DNA of 64,000 nucleotides, from NCBI GenBank assembly GCA_040954595.2, contig CM082580.2, positions 11,036,001-11,100,000 of the forward strand, given 5' to 3'. Both the position numbers and the translations under genes were made by a program. The notes below the pieces were generated by a model. The model worked only from the letters and a program-made list of their open reading frames with translations. It was not told the DNA's origin and ran no database searches. The DNA is from Balanoglossus misakiensis (Eukaryota > Hemichordata). Positions within the stretch are counted from its first letter, which is position 1; each line of letters opens with the position of its first letter. Positions 50,001-62,765 of the stretch are shown here, piece after piece.

Positions 50001-53000
50001 TGCGTAGAATTCGCACTTAGAAAAACATCATACGAGGTATGCGAGATATCTCCCCATTTACACTGTGTGCGTCTGTATTTTGTCCAGAACTAATGTAGCG
50101 TTAAGGTTCATTAAAGAAAGATCTAATTAAAGGTGTAGTCGGCATAAAATTCAATTCTTTGTTTGTGTGGCGAGGAAGGCAGTCTGGTTTCCACGGAATG
50201 GAATGGAAACACTTAGGTAACTCAAGATAGGGTTTACTCTGGCTTATTTTTTTCTTATTAAATGAGAGGGTGAAATGTAGGGGGCCCTTTTGTACAGACG
50301 CTCATTTTGTCTGAATTTCAACCGCTGCTTAAACACGTTACAATTTGCTTCTTTTTTCAACTAACACGTACAAACACTTATTTGAAACATTTTCCCTGAT
50401 CCACTTTCCGAGGGTTTGTGCCACTTGTATGTTGATTCGCCGCTCGTGGAAATTTTGAACGAAAAATTGGTAAAATTCCCAGACACAATGATACACAGTT
50501 CCTCCCCTATTAAAGAAGATTTTTCGTTCGTGATAATGCGTTTTATTAATATCTACAAGCCCTTATTATATGGGACTAGTGTAGGCCTACAGACAGACGG
50601 ACGACGACAGGCAATCGGCCTATCTGGATCTGCCGCGTCACTAACATTGGAGCTAAATCACACAATATAATGTGATGTAACCGCACTGAAAGTGTAAGCG
50701 ACGAAGTGATTGATGACGAAAGTGTAATCACCCGAACCGCGCGTGCTGTATAAAGTAGGAAGCATAAAAACTGCGGTGATAGTTAGCCAACGCAAGGTTG
50801 CCCAGCGGTCAATTATTATGAGCTTCATATTCTTTACGTTCGTAGCGTCTATATTTAGCGGTTGGTCAATCACCCGGGACGGCAATGTATTCATATACTT
50901 CACTTGTTTAAGCAGTGAATTACTGCGTGGTGTTCCGTCAACATGCCGCAACTAGCAAAGCGCACATAATGGTCAGCTGACTGCACTATTCATTGGCCTG
51001 TAAAAACAGATACGAACTTCTTGAACATTTTCCAAACATATGGCGCTCATATGCAAATGAGTTAACACACGTGCGCGTTATTTGGGGTCAGAATACTTTT
51101 TTCAGCGGATTTGTGTTTACATCCGAGAGTCACATTTGGTAACTGGGACAAATAATACTACGAACTCTTTATTTTTCCCTTTTGTGTTTTTTGATTAAAG
51201 CTTTCACGTTAGGTTCATTTTTGACGGTGAGTGTATTCATTCAATTTCAAGGATCATAGCTTTCAAAAGATTACTACTGTACTTAACAGTTTAAGCTGGG
51301 ACAACTCTGTGCCCAAGGGTCACCGAAGGTCACCATGCGTGTTAACTGTCCCATATGAATAGACAGAGGAGGCCCTGAATGCCAAATGGCTCTGTTGCTG
51401 ACCTCGACCCGTGCATGACAATCCGACACGATGATGTGATGAAAATAACCAACAGCGGAAAAGACAGAAAAAACTAACCACGGACACCAGTCGGAAAACC
51501 CCCGAGAAAATCACAATATTGTTTGTGATTCCCACTGAACTCCAGTGACGCATAACGGAGACTGATGAGAGAAGGTCGAGAAGTCGCGCTTTGAATTTGC
51601 CCTGCGGTCAGCAGCTATTTAGAACACATCGCCACGTATTGTCACAATTTACAGCCAGGGTGTACTCCCCCTTATCTCTGGCGCACACGATCAAGCACTT
51701 GTCACTTGTGTGAACAGCACAAAAAAGGAGCGAACAGCCCTATTTCAACTGTGAATTCCAATGTCATGTTGATTCGAATAGAGAGAACGATAACCTTCGA
51801 ATGACCTCTAGATAGGAGCACCTCCTCTCGAACTCATATAGGGAACTGTCGTATATTTAACCCAATTACCCAAGTAAATTGGTCTATCACATCTATTATT
51901 GGGGATTTTGGTCATTTTAAATGGGTGTGTGGGTTTGGTATACCGAATCTGATTTTGTAAACACGCTTTTCTTTCCGCATGGCAGCTTCGAGCTGGGTTG
52001 TTTTGGTGATATTCCCGGAAGACAAGACGTGGATAGCTCTTCATTGTCGTAAGATACACAGCCCTGACACGCAACGCTAACGATGTGAAAAACACGCAGA
52101 ATGTGCTGAGATGCCACCTCAGCGCCAGCTTCACATTAATTTCTAAAAAACTTACCTTAATATTACAATGCCATGGCAACAGGCACACGCCGCAGGAGCT
52201 ACAATGGCAAGGTGACGGCCAAAAGTGTCAGACGGGTGCCAGTGATATCAGGCGTACGTCCGCTGCGGAGAATACCGAGTCTGCAGTGTTTCAAATTCCA
52301 GGCCTGCAGATCTGCCACGGCTCTCCTTTGCAAAATATATACACACAGAGAATAAACAGAACCGATTCCAATTAAAAAGATACGGAACGTGTCAGCTTTC
52401 CTTGAAGATTTTGAAATACTGTGCACAGATCCAGATGTTATCGAGTTACTCCCCAAGTATACCCCGGATGTGGTCAAATTTCGGCTGTTGGGGTGATAAA
52501 ACTCCTTCCTAGCAAAAGATCCTGGGATGGCGAATCCTCTCGTTACCGCTTGGGCCGAGTTGAAACACAAATGTTTTGCCAGTTTACACGGTGCAAGTAA
52601 AGCCCGTACTGCTGGTCCTTGTTCGTGTCCTTTCAGCCGGGTACTTACGCAATGTAGTGCGATCCCTAGTGGTGCAACTTCCAAGGCAAATCACAAAGGG
52701 TACGACCAACTTTCACAGAGGACAGTCATCGACGTTGGAAACGCACGAACGCCCACAGCTCTGCAAATCAGTCAGACTGCCAACTTCTCGTATTTCACAG
52801 TTCGGGAGCTCAGAGACTAGCAACGATCGAAATCGAGCCGCCCGTAGCAGTTACAAATTCTTTTCCTCGGTCAAAAATTCTTCGTATGCCGCTATGATAC
52901 AGCGTCTAACGACACCCTGAAACGTAGCATAGAATTTCATTACAATCTTAAAGTGAGAAAATGTAGAGTTAAGAATAACACATGACATTTATAGCGGCTG

Positions 53001-53150
53001 TGCCCGTAAAATCGAACGCAATTAAAACGGGAACATAAAATGAATGACACGTGTTTGGATAAATTTTCAGCAAAATCTATATTAATTTCAACGCACCAAG
53101 CGTTTAATAAACGCGGTGAAGGCGTTTTTGTTTTTCGTGTTCAGCGCCCC
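44001..53150. other. Upstream non-coding region, part 2
   Basis: No recognisable protein is present. Isolated strong minus-strand splice donors occur at about 45508-45513, 46894-46899 and 52152-52157. They could belong to leader exons of the receptor or to unrecognised transcripts. The open frames at 46039-46431 and 52199-52684 have no identifiable domain. Confidence 0.55.
52158..52334 (-). other. Candidate non-coding exon with a perfect donor
   Basis: AATATTAAG-GTAAGTTTTT at 52152-52166 (minus strand) is a textbook donor. A possible acceptor TGTATATATTTTGCAAAG gives an exon of about 177 nt. All three frames contain stops or lack similarity, so it would be untranslated. It is on the receptor strand, 16 kb upstream; assignment to that gene is speculative. 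Confidence 0.25.
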
Positions 53151-53157
53151 AGGACAC

Positions 53158-53450
53158 CAATCATGTTAATGGACCTCGAGTTACCTCGCGCAACCTTTTT
53201 AAAGTAGTTAGGTCAAAGGTCGCCAATTTACCAAAGCTTGTCGGCCCTGTACGGGAGGCCATAACAGCGATTATTTTTTCCCAGTTCTTTACACTGTGGC
53301 CGTTTTCGACTCACCTCGATTGACCCCGGCCCATGGGACCTCTTCCGAAGTAATAGGGTCAAAGGTCTCCATTTCACGAAGGCTTTCTGGTCCGACTGAG
53401 GACGTTTACAGTGATGTTTTCCAGCCTTCGTAAATTATGGGCCTTTGTGG
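53158..53450. repeat. Diverged tandem duplication with two DR1-like elements
   Basis: Two copies about 146 bp apart share GGTCAAAGGTC, CCA-TT-C, GCTT, ACAG-GAT-TTTT and GGCC blocks in order. Each contains a direct repeat of AGGTCA-type half-sites spaced by one base: AGGTCAAAGGTCG at 53210-53222 and GGGTCAAAGGTCT at 53356-53368. This is the DR1 layout bound by RXR, HNF4 or COUP-TF receptors. Function is inferred from motif only. Confidence 0.6.
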
Positions 53451-56400
53451 GGAAAACATTTTGGGGTAGGGTCCCAGGGAAGAAAATATGAACTTTCACG
53501 GGCGCAATTAATACGGGCGATATAAATTATATTCAAAACGACGTAATTTGTATGACCTCCAAATTTTCAAACATCACATGGTCGACCCAGGGAAACTCTA
53601 CAGCGTCAGTATACCCACTTCCCATACGTATCCAGATACTTGTATTGCTCAACTTAATCCTCAAAGGTCACTTAGTCGTGATGACCAAGCCGGGCCGGAA
53701 TTTATTTTCACAGTTGCGTCAGTCTTTAACTCTTCATTTTTGACAACATATTTAATAGGCAAACTCTTCAGGGGGATTTACTTATACTCGCGGTACCTGG
53801 GAACAGTTATATGTCATTGACTACGAGAAAGCCTGCGAGGGCACCAGATTAACATTGTTTGACATTAACCAGGCCCGAGGGTAAACTATGAAATACATAT
53901 TTTGTTTAAATTATACCATATTAAATCTGATTTATTCTGAGCCAGGTTCACTCAAACCTTTCAGTCACACTCTAGGCATATCACGTGTGTACTTTTATTG
54001 GAAAGTAATTGAGTTTTAATAAAATAACCAATTTTATACACCGAACTTCCGAGTTGGAGACAGTGTCAGTGTGCGACCATCTTGTCGCCCCAGTCATGAA
54101 ACATGGTCTGGTTACAAATCTAAATATAGCTCTCCAGAAGTATCTGCAGCATATCACATTGAAATTGCACCCAAGCACGTGAAAGCTCAGCTCACGGCAT
54201 GTCATTTGAATGTGTCTTCTAAAATATCATTTATGTTACCCAGTCACATCATGACAAAACTCTCCGCCATAGAATGTTTTTGGATGAATTGTGATGTCTA
54301 CAAGAATCGTGAGAATATAACCGTTTTGTTAGAAATATGACGAATAACGTACTTTTGACAATAAAGAAAAAGAAGGTCAACATTTGGCGCCTTTATTTAC
54401 GTCTAGGCCCGAAGCGTAATTATAGCCCCAACGAAACATTTTGCCGGTATCACAAGAATTGGAATCTTGAATGTATACACTCCCACACAGACTGTGACTG
54501 TCTCAGAATGTCTAGTAAACATATGAATACACACAATCACCTGCTGGAGGCGATCAGCCAGTCTATACAGCCGTAGACGCGAGCAGTAAATGTACCTCTT
54601 CATGACACTGCCCGAGAGATTCAACAAAAATGGCCGTTTCTGCTAAAAATAATAACCCACCACCAAACCAAAGGAAACCTTTGACGTCGCCTCGAAATGT
54701 TTATCGCATTCATGTGACAAAATGCTGATGAGCTATCTACACAACATTCATATTTGATATCTTTTCTTGATATGGACATGATTTGGTCAGAGTTCGAATG
54801 AATCAAATGACTGCCATAAGCCAGTACCAGTGTGTACCACTCTTAAGGCAAAAGGCATTGCAAGCACGCACTAACATTCTTCCCTTTTCAAGGATTGGGT
54901 TTCTAATGAAAGCCTGGAATGATTTCCCTTCGTTGTTGCTGAATCTCTTTTTATACAAATCCCACATTCTCCGTTTAATCAGTTCTCTTATAGAACAGAC
55001 ATGTCGACTTGACGGCCGAACAAGTACCCTGTTCAGGTAATTGTAAACTCATTGCCAGTGAGGGGGCACTTTTCAGTGTAGAGTGGCATTTAATCTTCTC
55101 CACATTTCCGTCAATTTGCTCTCCGGTCTTTGAAAGACCGATACGTCCGTGAAGCTCTATGCGGTTGTCTAGGAAACCTGCACATTATCTCGACAACCGT
55201 GGAAGCGGTTCGTGATTTGTTCATCATACGGTCTCTAGTACAGATACTCTTCGATTTAAGACATCCGCACCGAGCGACGTTTCCAGCGATGTGATTCACA
55301 CAACGTATGCCGGCAAAGCTGCTACATGTATATGCACACACGACCAACATATTCATTAACAACTTCTCTATCCCGTGTTTGATGTACCTTATTGCTATTG
55401 CTGAACGTACATGTATATTCCAGTTTTTTTGCCTATAGTCATTTATTGTTGCGAGGCAGATTCGTAAATTTTGCTCCCCACCATACATGTCAACATGCAT
55501 TTCGTTTCCAGCGCAGAAGTTAAATGAGATGGGTTATCAGAATTCAGCCTGAAGGGCGTGTCGGCAAAAAAACATAAGTTAGTCATTTACTAAATGGTTC
55601 GTTTTCCAGGGGCTTAGCTATTATTTCCATCTTAAAATGAATTTCATCACACGGATCATTACACTCCCTAGGTTATTTACAATTTCAATCATCCATTTTC
55701 CTATAATACATATTCATTAAAAGGTTCTGATAGCACTTTCACTGCGGGAGAACTTATTCTCGTAGTTGTTCACTCTTCATACATTAATAGCGCAAAGGTC
55801 CACTCGAAATGCCACCAGAACCTAAACTGTCCAAGACAGTTTTAGACAGACGATAAAGAGATATTAAAGGATTGTAAATACTATGGCCGGTGTATTAATT
55901 TGAAAAGCCGGTAATTTATCGGTTATTTGATCGCCATTAGCGCGTAACTGTGACGCAAATACAACAAATTCATGAAGTGATAGTATCACATATACGGTAT
56001 ATATGCAAATGTGGTTATCATGTTTGTGTATACTACCAGCTACTGAATCTTTAGATGAGTTTCAATTCCATTGCCTCGCAAAACATGAGCAAATGTTCGC
56101 GATTCTTTTGAAAGCTGAAAACGACACCTATGCAATTGAATACTTTGGAGATAACTGGCCTTGGATTTTTTCACGCATTAGGTAATGCTGTTTCTGGCAA
56201 TTGTACTGTCATTACACTAAGTGCTTTAAAAGCTGGGAACGCAATGCAGCTTCGAATGGGTGTAAGTGGATTATCGATCCGCTAATGGAGGAAGAAGGGG
56301 CTTCGGCAACACTAGGCAACTCAGCTGACACAGTAAAAGAATAGGGAATATATAATAGAAGTGAAGTATACGTGGTACACATAAAAGAAGTTGTTAGTCT

Positions 56401-58303
56401 CCAGCAGGAGGAGGCTGGAGAGTTTCGGAAAAAGAAACCAATGGTTGTGACATAATAGATGTTGCGTGGGGAGAGAACGGATCAGCCGAAACCCCCTTCG
56501 GCAAAAACAGACTATCTAGATTGTTTTCCAGATGGAAGAGAATCTGGGAAGGATAGAATGATATCACTGGTGTTTGTCCAGACACGCTCGCCACTCTAAT
56601 TATATCGGAATCCGTTTAAATAGCCCCGACTGCATGACCCACCCTCAGACCCACTTAGCGTATACCCCATTGAAGAAGAAAAAACGCCGGCAAAGACAAA
56701 TATTAAGATTTTGACACTATCAAGCTGGGAAAAAATCAACATGCTTGTACTTTCATGTAAGCAATAATGGATCAGCAGATACCTGCATGATTCATTGTAT
56801 AGGGTGGAAATTGAATTGGTATACGATGCGCAGCTGTAATCTGCACTTTTGACATTAATATATTGGACACATATGATACTTGTATGTGGTGTTTGTGCAA
56901 AAAAATCCCCATGGTACATTTAGTTGCTGCTGAGTGTCTGAAATTGATACCTTATACTCCGAGGGGAAACGAACGTCCAAATGAAAAACACAGATTTATT
57001 TCCTACACTTCGAAATGAAGAGTTGGGATGCCACACCTTCGAGAAAGCCAATATGTTTCAGGCGGAACAAGATGCAGAACGCTACAAAACGCTGACTTAG
57101 CTAAGACATGATAGGCTAAGTCAGAGTATAGATAAGACATCTGTATTTTCTGTATAGAGATATTTCCGAGAAGAACACCATCAAAGGTCCTTAATTGCTT
57201 GGATAATACTCTAATTTCTTACAGTACACGATCCTCTTTCCACAGATCATTAACACAATCAGCACAACCAATTTGCAAAATCGATGACAATGCGAGTCGG
57301 CATCCTCGCTACGAGAATTGGTACGATAGGTTACGAGTTCGAACCCTGAGTATGAATATCAGTATGCTGTTCCTAATTATAGAACAAAATAGCATTAAAT
57401 TTAGCACTAATAATTTATATTTGTAAGACTGTATCTATATGCCGCTTCCATGTATAGGAGTGCACTTAAATTAAGCACTAGCGCTATATTAAATTTGCAT
57501 ATTTATTACCATTGTTTCCACTGTACAGAGAGACCCTGTCAAACGATAGATGTTATATTAAAATAAATTAGAGATTTGATAAAAAGCAACGACGCACTGT
57601 TTGCCATGATGTCCAGACTAATACAAAGTAACAACCACATTGTTTGCTACCACTGTAGCCGTTACACTTTGTGCCTACATTGACTTGCTAGCAACTGTGT
57701 CACATGGGACCCCATGCCCTTTAAGTGGTGTCATTTAGAGACATTGAGAGTAAAAGGAATGGTTATTGAAATTTAGATGGACTTCCCTTTCACTTCTCTA
57801 ACCCTAATCGTATCCAGTCTGTTTGTAGTACGCAACACATACGTTTGTTGTTTTACTAACGCCAGGCTGACCTGAAATTGCAAGGTCTCTGAAAGCGAAG
57901 TCTAGATACAACGCACCTGGTGTGCACCTGTTTCTCCACTGGTTTTGCAAAGAAACTGACCAATAGAAACAGACAATTTCACTGGACCTCGAACGCTAGC
58001 CCCCAACGGTGTGTTGAATCAATGGCATATGCGATCTGGCGACGCACGTTTAGGGTCCTACACTATATGCATGGTGATAAAATTAGAACGAATGTTCGAC
58101 GGTATAAGCTGACAAAACAGTCTGGTCCAGCAGGGATGTCACTGACTTTTTTGCATGAGGTGGAAGGTTAACAAACACTTGTGGTGGAATTATACAGTGT
58201 TTCATTCAATTATTCCTACAATAGCCTTTCAAATAAGAAAATGTGGATGGGCGATACCATACAGACTTCCAGCCCATCACTGATCTGGATGTCAACATGT
58301 TTA
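53451..58303. other. Upstream non-coding region, part 3
   Basis: No coding exon is supported. It contains a perfect 10-bp-stem hairpin at 57092-57124. An isolated tRNA B-box-like GAGTTCGAACC lies at 57335-57345 with no tRNA fold around it. Open frames at 55111-55500 and 56394-56594 have no match. Confidence 0.55.
57092..57124. repeat. Hairpin, 10-bp perfect stem
   Basis: CTGACTTAGC (57092-57101) and GCTAAGTCAG (57115-57124) are exact inverted copies around a 13-nt loop. Confidence 0.85.
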
Positions 58304-58306
58304 TTA
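58304..58306. repeat. Target-site duplication TTA (left)
   Basis: TTA directly precedes the left inverted repeat and is repeated at 59408-59410 after the right one. Confidence 0.7.
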
Positions 58307-59407
58307 GGGACTGTCCAGAATTTACTTCCAGGGTGGGGCTGGAGGATTTCTTATTTTCCTGGTGATTTTTTTCCATGGCCCCCCCTTGTAAATTGTGGAG
58401 GAAATCTGTGGCCCCCCCTTAAATTTCCTGTTTTTTTTCCATGACCCCCCCCCTTCCCCCAATATATACATGCATGCTTACAGACTACGACACATACAGT
58501 CTGTTAAGGCTGCATTTACAAACACCTCTGGAGGGGGGGGGGGGGGGGAGAATTAAATGTCTTTTACCGTTAATTTTCACATGCCCCCCGTATACAACCC
58601 GAAATATTTTCAAATCCCCCCTTCTGACCAGCTAAAATTTTGAAATCCCACCCTCCATTTTCTTTCACACAGCAAAACACATCACCTATCTATCTTGTAA
58701 AAAAGAAAAACAGCGCTCCCATGAAAAGAATTTGAAACTGATGTTTTTCCTCATCAGTGGATATTAAAACTGAACATGGTTTATATTTCTTTATTTTTTA
58801 AGTATTTGTATTCTGTGTTGGCAGATATTGTAAACCGAGAAGTGAAGGGGGTGGGTTTGGGAGGGGGTGTCCCCCTCCCACGTAAGAAAATTTATAAAAT
58901 ACAGAGCTCAAAGCTGCATTTTAATGAACCCAAAAGCAAATTAACTTTTTATATACATATATGAATGATTGATGAGAAAATTAACGAATTCTAGTCTGGA
59001 CTTGAATTGAGCTCGTCAACAGTAACAACACTGACTGTTCACTGTACATATATGGTCTGTGCTGGCAGGCCAAATACTGGGCATTTTATTATGCTTCACA
59101 GAGTAGAACGAGAAACTGTAGTAGATATACAAAATAACCCACTGTAAAAATTACTGGAAATTCAAGCTTATGAAGATTTAATACACTTGTGGATTTCATC
59201 TGTCATCCAGGTAGCCATGGTGGTTTGTTTCTTATAAATCAGTACTTCTGGGCAAATATTGAGTTTGTGAGGGTTTTTTTACATGCCCCCCCCCCTAAAG
59301 GATTGTGATTTTTATGTCTGACCCCCCCTAATTTTTCTTGGGGAAAATGGGTGGCCCCCCCTGAAAATCCTCCAGCCCCCCCCTGGAAGTAAATTCTGGA
59401 CAGTCCC
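58307..59407. mobile_element. Non-autonomous DNA transposon with 43-bp terminal inverted repeats
   Basis: The left end (58307-58349) and right end (59365-59407, reversed) match at 42 of 43 positions, starting GGGACTGTCCAGAATTTACT. Both ends abut TTA (58304-58306 and 59408-59410), consistent with a 3-bp target-site duplication. Such duplications suit PIF/Harbinger-type elements, though that assignment is tentative. The 1,101-bp body has C- and G-runs (a G16 at 58533-58548), a GGGAGGGGG/CCCCCTCCC hairpin at 58859-58879, and no transposase frame. The near-identical ends suggest a fairly recent insertion. Confidence 0.85.
58859..58879. repeat. G/C-run hairpin inside the transposon
   Basis: GGGAGGGGG (58859-58867) pairs perfectly with CCCCCTCCC (58871-58879) over a TGT loop; one further T-A pair flanks it. 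The G-rich arm could also form quadruplex-type structure. Confidence 0.85.
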
Positions 59408-60706
59408 TTAGTCAAACATGGATCCAGGCCATACTGCATATTTATAGTTATAGGCCTGATGGGCAGATGGTGGTGATGTACACGATATACAACTTAATAT
59501 ATACATTCAATTACGAGATATAAGCCTAAGCCCAATGGATATGCCTACTTGAATAGCACAGGTGATATATGTTTTACATTTTTTGTGAAACATTCATTCA
59601 CTTTTTCTTTCGTTCTTTCTTTCGCTTCTGGTAAATGAATGCATTTATATACCTGCAACCGTGTACCAACCACCAACACCCTCGCACTAACTAGCATTGA
59701 ATTGTTAGCGTTGAGTACAATGAAGATTGAAAATGAATTCCGAATAAATGACACCCACTTCCCGGACATTAACAAGGCGGTTGATTGAACTAAACGTAAA
59801 ACCCCGGAGCTGGCAGTCGACTTCATCTTCTCATCAGAGAAGTCAATAAGCCGCCACTAGGGTGGGAACTCGTTTAATTTGCGCTAAAAGACCCAGCAAA
59901 GTCGTAAATCGTAGCCAACCGGAATGTAATCAGTCAAGACTTGTGCTCGCACGTAAGTCGGTGATTATTTTTCGATTCGGGCATGGACGCCATCTCGCCT
60001 GAAGATATTGAGTTTTAATCGGGATTTCGTGGCAGAAAAGTGAAACACGCCATGAACTGTAAGCAAACCGCCATAAAATAGTAATCTCGCTGTCAAAGGT
60101 ACCGTCGAAGTTTCCTCAGACGTTATTCAGGCCTACACTGTACAGACCATGGGTCATTGAGTGACTTCGATGTGATGTCGGATGACGTCGTCGTGACTTC
60201 GTCGACGACAGCTATTGCATTTTTCTGAAAAACATGTGTTACATTGTAGCTTTTGTTGAGAATACTGAATAGGGAGGGGTCTCTACTGCGAAACCAGCCG
60301 TGTTCATCTACATGTAAAGTCGAGTCGACGGCTAAAACTGACGCCATATTGAAATGAAGAAGTCACGAAAATGGACCCGCCGCGCCGCGAGGAAACTGAA
60401 TTCGCGATTCGTAGATCCATCCTGTCTTAATTTTGACACTGTCTCTCATACGGTTGCATGGCCTGATCAATAGATACAGAGACATTAGAGCGATGCTTTC
60501 AAAGAAAACTATCCCGCATTGTCAGAAGCTGTGCGAAAACACATCTGGTGACTGTGCGTCTTCCCACAGGTACTATTATGCACAGGTAATATCCATGCAT
60601 GCATAGGCGTACCTTCTGGAAAATCACCCAGTCACCACAGAATGTAACCGGGCGTTCACCCAGCGAAATACACTACACAAGTAAGAAGACAGGATATTGC
60701 ACTTAC

Positions 60707-60735
60707 CGGTACTTGAACTGTGACTGCAACTGTTC
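60707..60735 (-). other. Candidate 29-nt micro-exon
   Basis: On the minus strand a strong acceptor (GTGCTGTTTTTCAG) is followed 29 nt later by a strong donor (CCG-GTAAGTG). The length is not a multiple of three. One frame reads EQLQSQFKY. It could be a leader exon of the receptor gene 24 kb downstream or part of an unseen gene; chance pairing cannot be excluded. Confidence 0.3.
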
Positions 60736-62747
60736 CTGAAAAACAGCACATGAGGTGCAAACACCAAACGCAGTACAGTAGAGGTGCCCTCGTCGGAAAG
60801 AGACTCTGACCTTCGACCCGTCGTCAAACTGTACGGCTAGGTGCTCGCTGAAGAGCAGCGGGATAAAACCAGGCACTTGTCAGTGCAGGAAGGCTCAGCC
60901 GACTAAAACAGCTAACAGCAGGATAACTCGTGTGCTGGAAGGATCTGGGAGAGATGAACATAGAGAACAAACAAGTCGTCATTCATCCGTGTATTTTGGT
61001 CTGTCCCATACCATACCATACAATGTATCCAGTAGTGCGTAAAAATAGAAATCGCTGTGTATTTTGAACGCATGGGGAATTTCGTTTCAATATCTGTGCG
61101 AGTGCGTATAAATAGTTCGTATACTACTGAAGCCTTTTCTGGTGAATCGTCAGGCTACGGCCACGGCATGTCATGGTGATACATCACAGTCTCAGAAGGT
61201 ACGACAGGTCGAAGTTCCCGCCAACTGCGACTTATGAGGTATACGCTTCACTCAGGGAAGCATGAGTGATCCTTTTGGAAGAGATATCCCACGACGAGAA
61301 CTATCTGACCCCTTAGTCAAGCGCAAGCAGAATATATACCTATATCAAACACGATAACAAGTTTTAATTGAAGGTAGTCTTCGAGTGTTGTTCACTTAAA
61401 TGCAGTGTGTAATGTTACCACGCATCGCTGAACTTTAAGTAGTAGCCCATAGGCCTAATCTCTAACACGTTCGTAATTATGAGAAACAGACAACTGTGGG
61501 ACAAAGAACCTGACCGCAAATCGATGAAACGCGCGTGATTTTGTTCTAATTGACGCGATGCTGGAACGCGTCACTGAGGGGGAAAAACACGTCAGTTGTG
61601 TGCATGCGCAGGTTCTACATGAAGTGTGCACAGGGAGGAATTTCTTCAATTTCAGTGGCAATATAAATGTACATGTAAGATAACTGGCAACTGGGGCTAT
61701 AAGTCTATGCTAATTCAACTGCATTGCAATCCTTAGAAGGATAAACGTGTTGCGATACCTGTAGCTCTTCACGCGACATTCTTTACGGGAAAAAAAAGGG
61801 CAAATTTCAGTTCAGGCAGCCCAGGCAAAATACAGGGTAGCGTCTGTGACTGAGTAGAATTTTACAAACCAAAATTTGTGCATCACGTTTCAGTGACTAT
61901 TACTGCCCTTGCATTTACGTAAAACGTGCGAAAATGTGATCACGTATTCCTGATGCGACCCTTTGTAATCAGGGGTTGAGTCAACGACATGTTTACAGAA
62001 AACCATGAACTGCACGTGTTTTGAAGCTATTAAGTTAATTTGAGCGATGCCACCGACTCGTGATCAGAGTTTGCGCAGTGTCTGCAGTTAATCCTGGTCG
62101 GTCCGCAAGGCCATTTTCAAATATTTTGTGTGAGGTCGTGCCGGTGTTGTTCAGTACTGGGCATAAACATAATGCGATAATTTAAGCTTATAACTCCCAC
62201 GCTAATAGTGAAGTGGATAGATTGGCACGCATCCAGCTCGTTGGAGTTATTTATCAACCGAATTCAATACAAAAACACGAGATAAAGACCGGAGAGTAAA
62301 TGCATAAATGGAAATAGGCGTGGTGCCATTGCTTGGAAAAATATTGCTGCCATATGGTGAAAATTGCCAATTTACACCGTTCAAATGTGTTCCAAGGTGT
62401 TTTGATCACGCATGCCCAATACTCGTTCATCGCGTTGACGCGTTCGCTGTCTATTCATTGCATTTCTTGGGTGATTGCTTTTCTTGGTTTGATGTGATCG
62501 CTGACGCGCGGCGAAGATTTTCTTCAATCTAACGGTTATTTAGGCACCTATCTTGGGCGGGAAAAAAAAGTCATCCGACATCGGCGCCGCTGATTGATCG
62601 AACAATAGGAAACGCGGTCTTCTGGCCTTAAAATAGCCAATCAGCGAGGGACACATGTCAGATTTCATTACCAGCGCTACAAAAATGTACGAAATGTAAT
62701 ATCTGCTACCCGTTGCTTTTGCAACTCTGATGCCCATCTTCGCATTT

Positions 62748-62765
62748 TGTACATGTACATGTACA
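62748..62765. repeat. ACATGT palindromic repeat
   Basis: TGTACATGTACATGTACA is a perfect 18-bp palindrome, with a second ACATGTACATGT at 62809-62820, 43 bp further on. TACATGTA runs are common simple repeats in several marine invertebrate genomes. Confidence 0.9.

Noticed and set aside
51808-52188. 126-codon minus-strand frame directly after the 52157 donor
   Set aside because: It would require intron retention and shows no domain or conserved motif.
52199-52684. 161-codon minus-strand frame
   Set aside because: No domain is visible. It overlaps the splice-bounded non-coding candidate at 52158-52334 and contains its own GTAAGT.
54783-55040. Possible LINE reverse-transcriptase tail (FLMKAWNDFPSLL resembles the W-N-x-L-P segment)
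   Set aside because: Only a few residues fit, there is no upstream reverse-transcriptase motif, and one short frame is not enough.
57335-57345. tRNA gene suggested by GAGTTCGAACC
   Set aside because: There is no A-box at the right distance and no cloverleaf stems could be drawn around it.
58441-58635. Open frame inside the transposon
   Set aside because: It is produced by C- and G-runs, is short and low-complexity, and has no transposase motif.
59980-60018. Plus-strand mini-frame MDAISPEDIEF with a fair start context
   Set aside because: Eleven codons to the stop, with no support beyond the start context.
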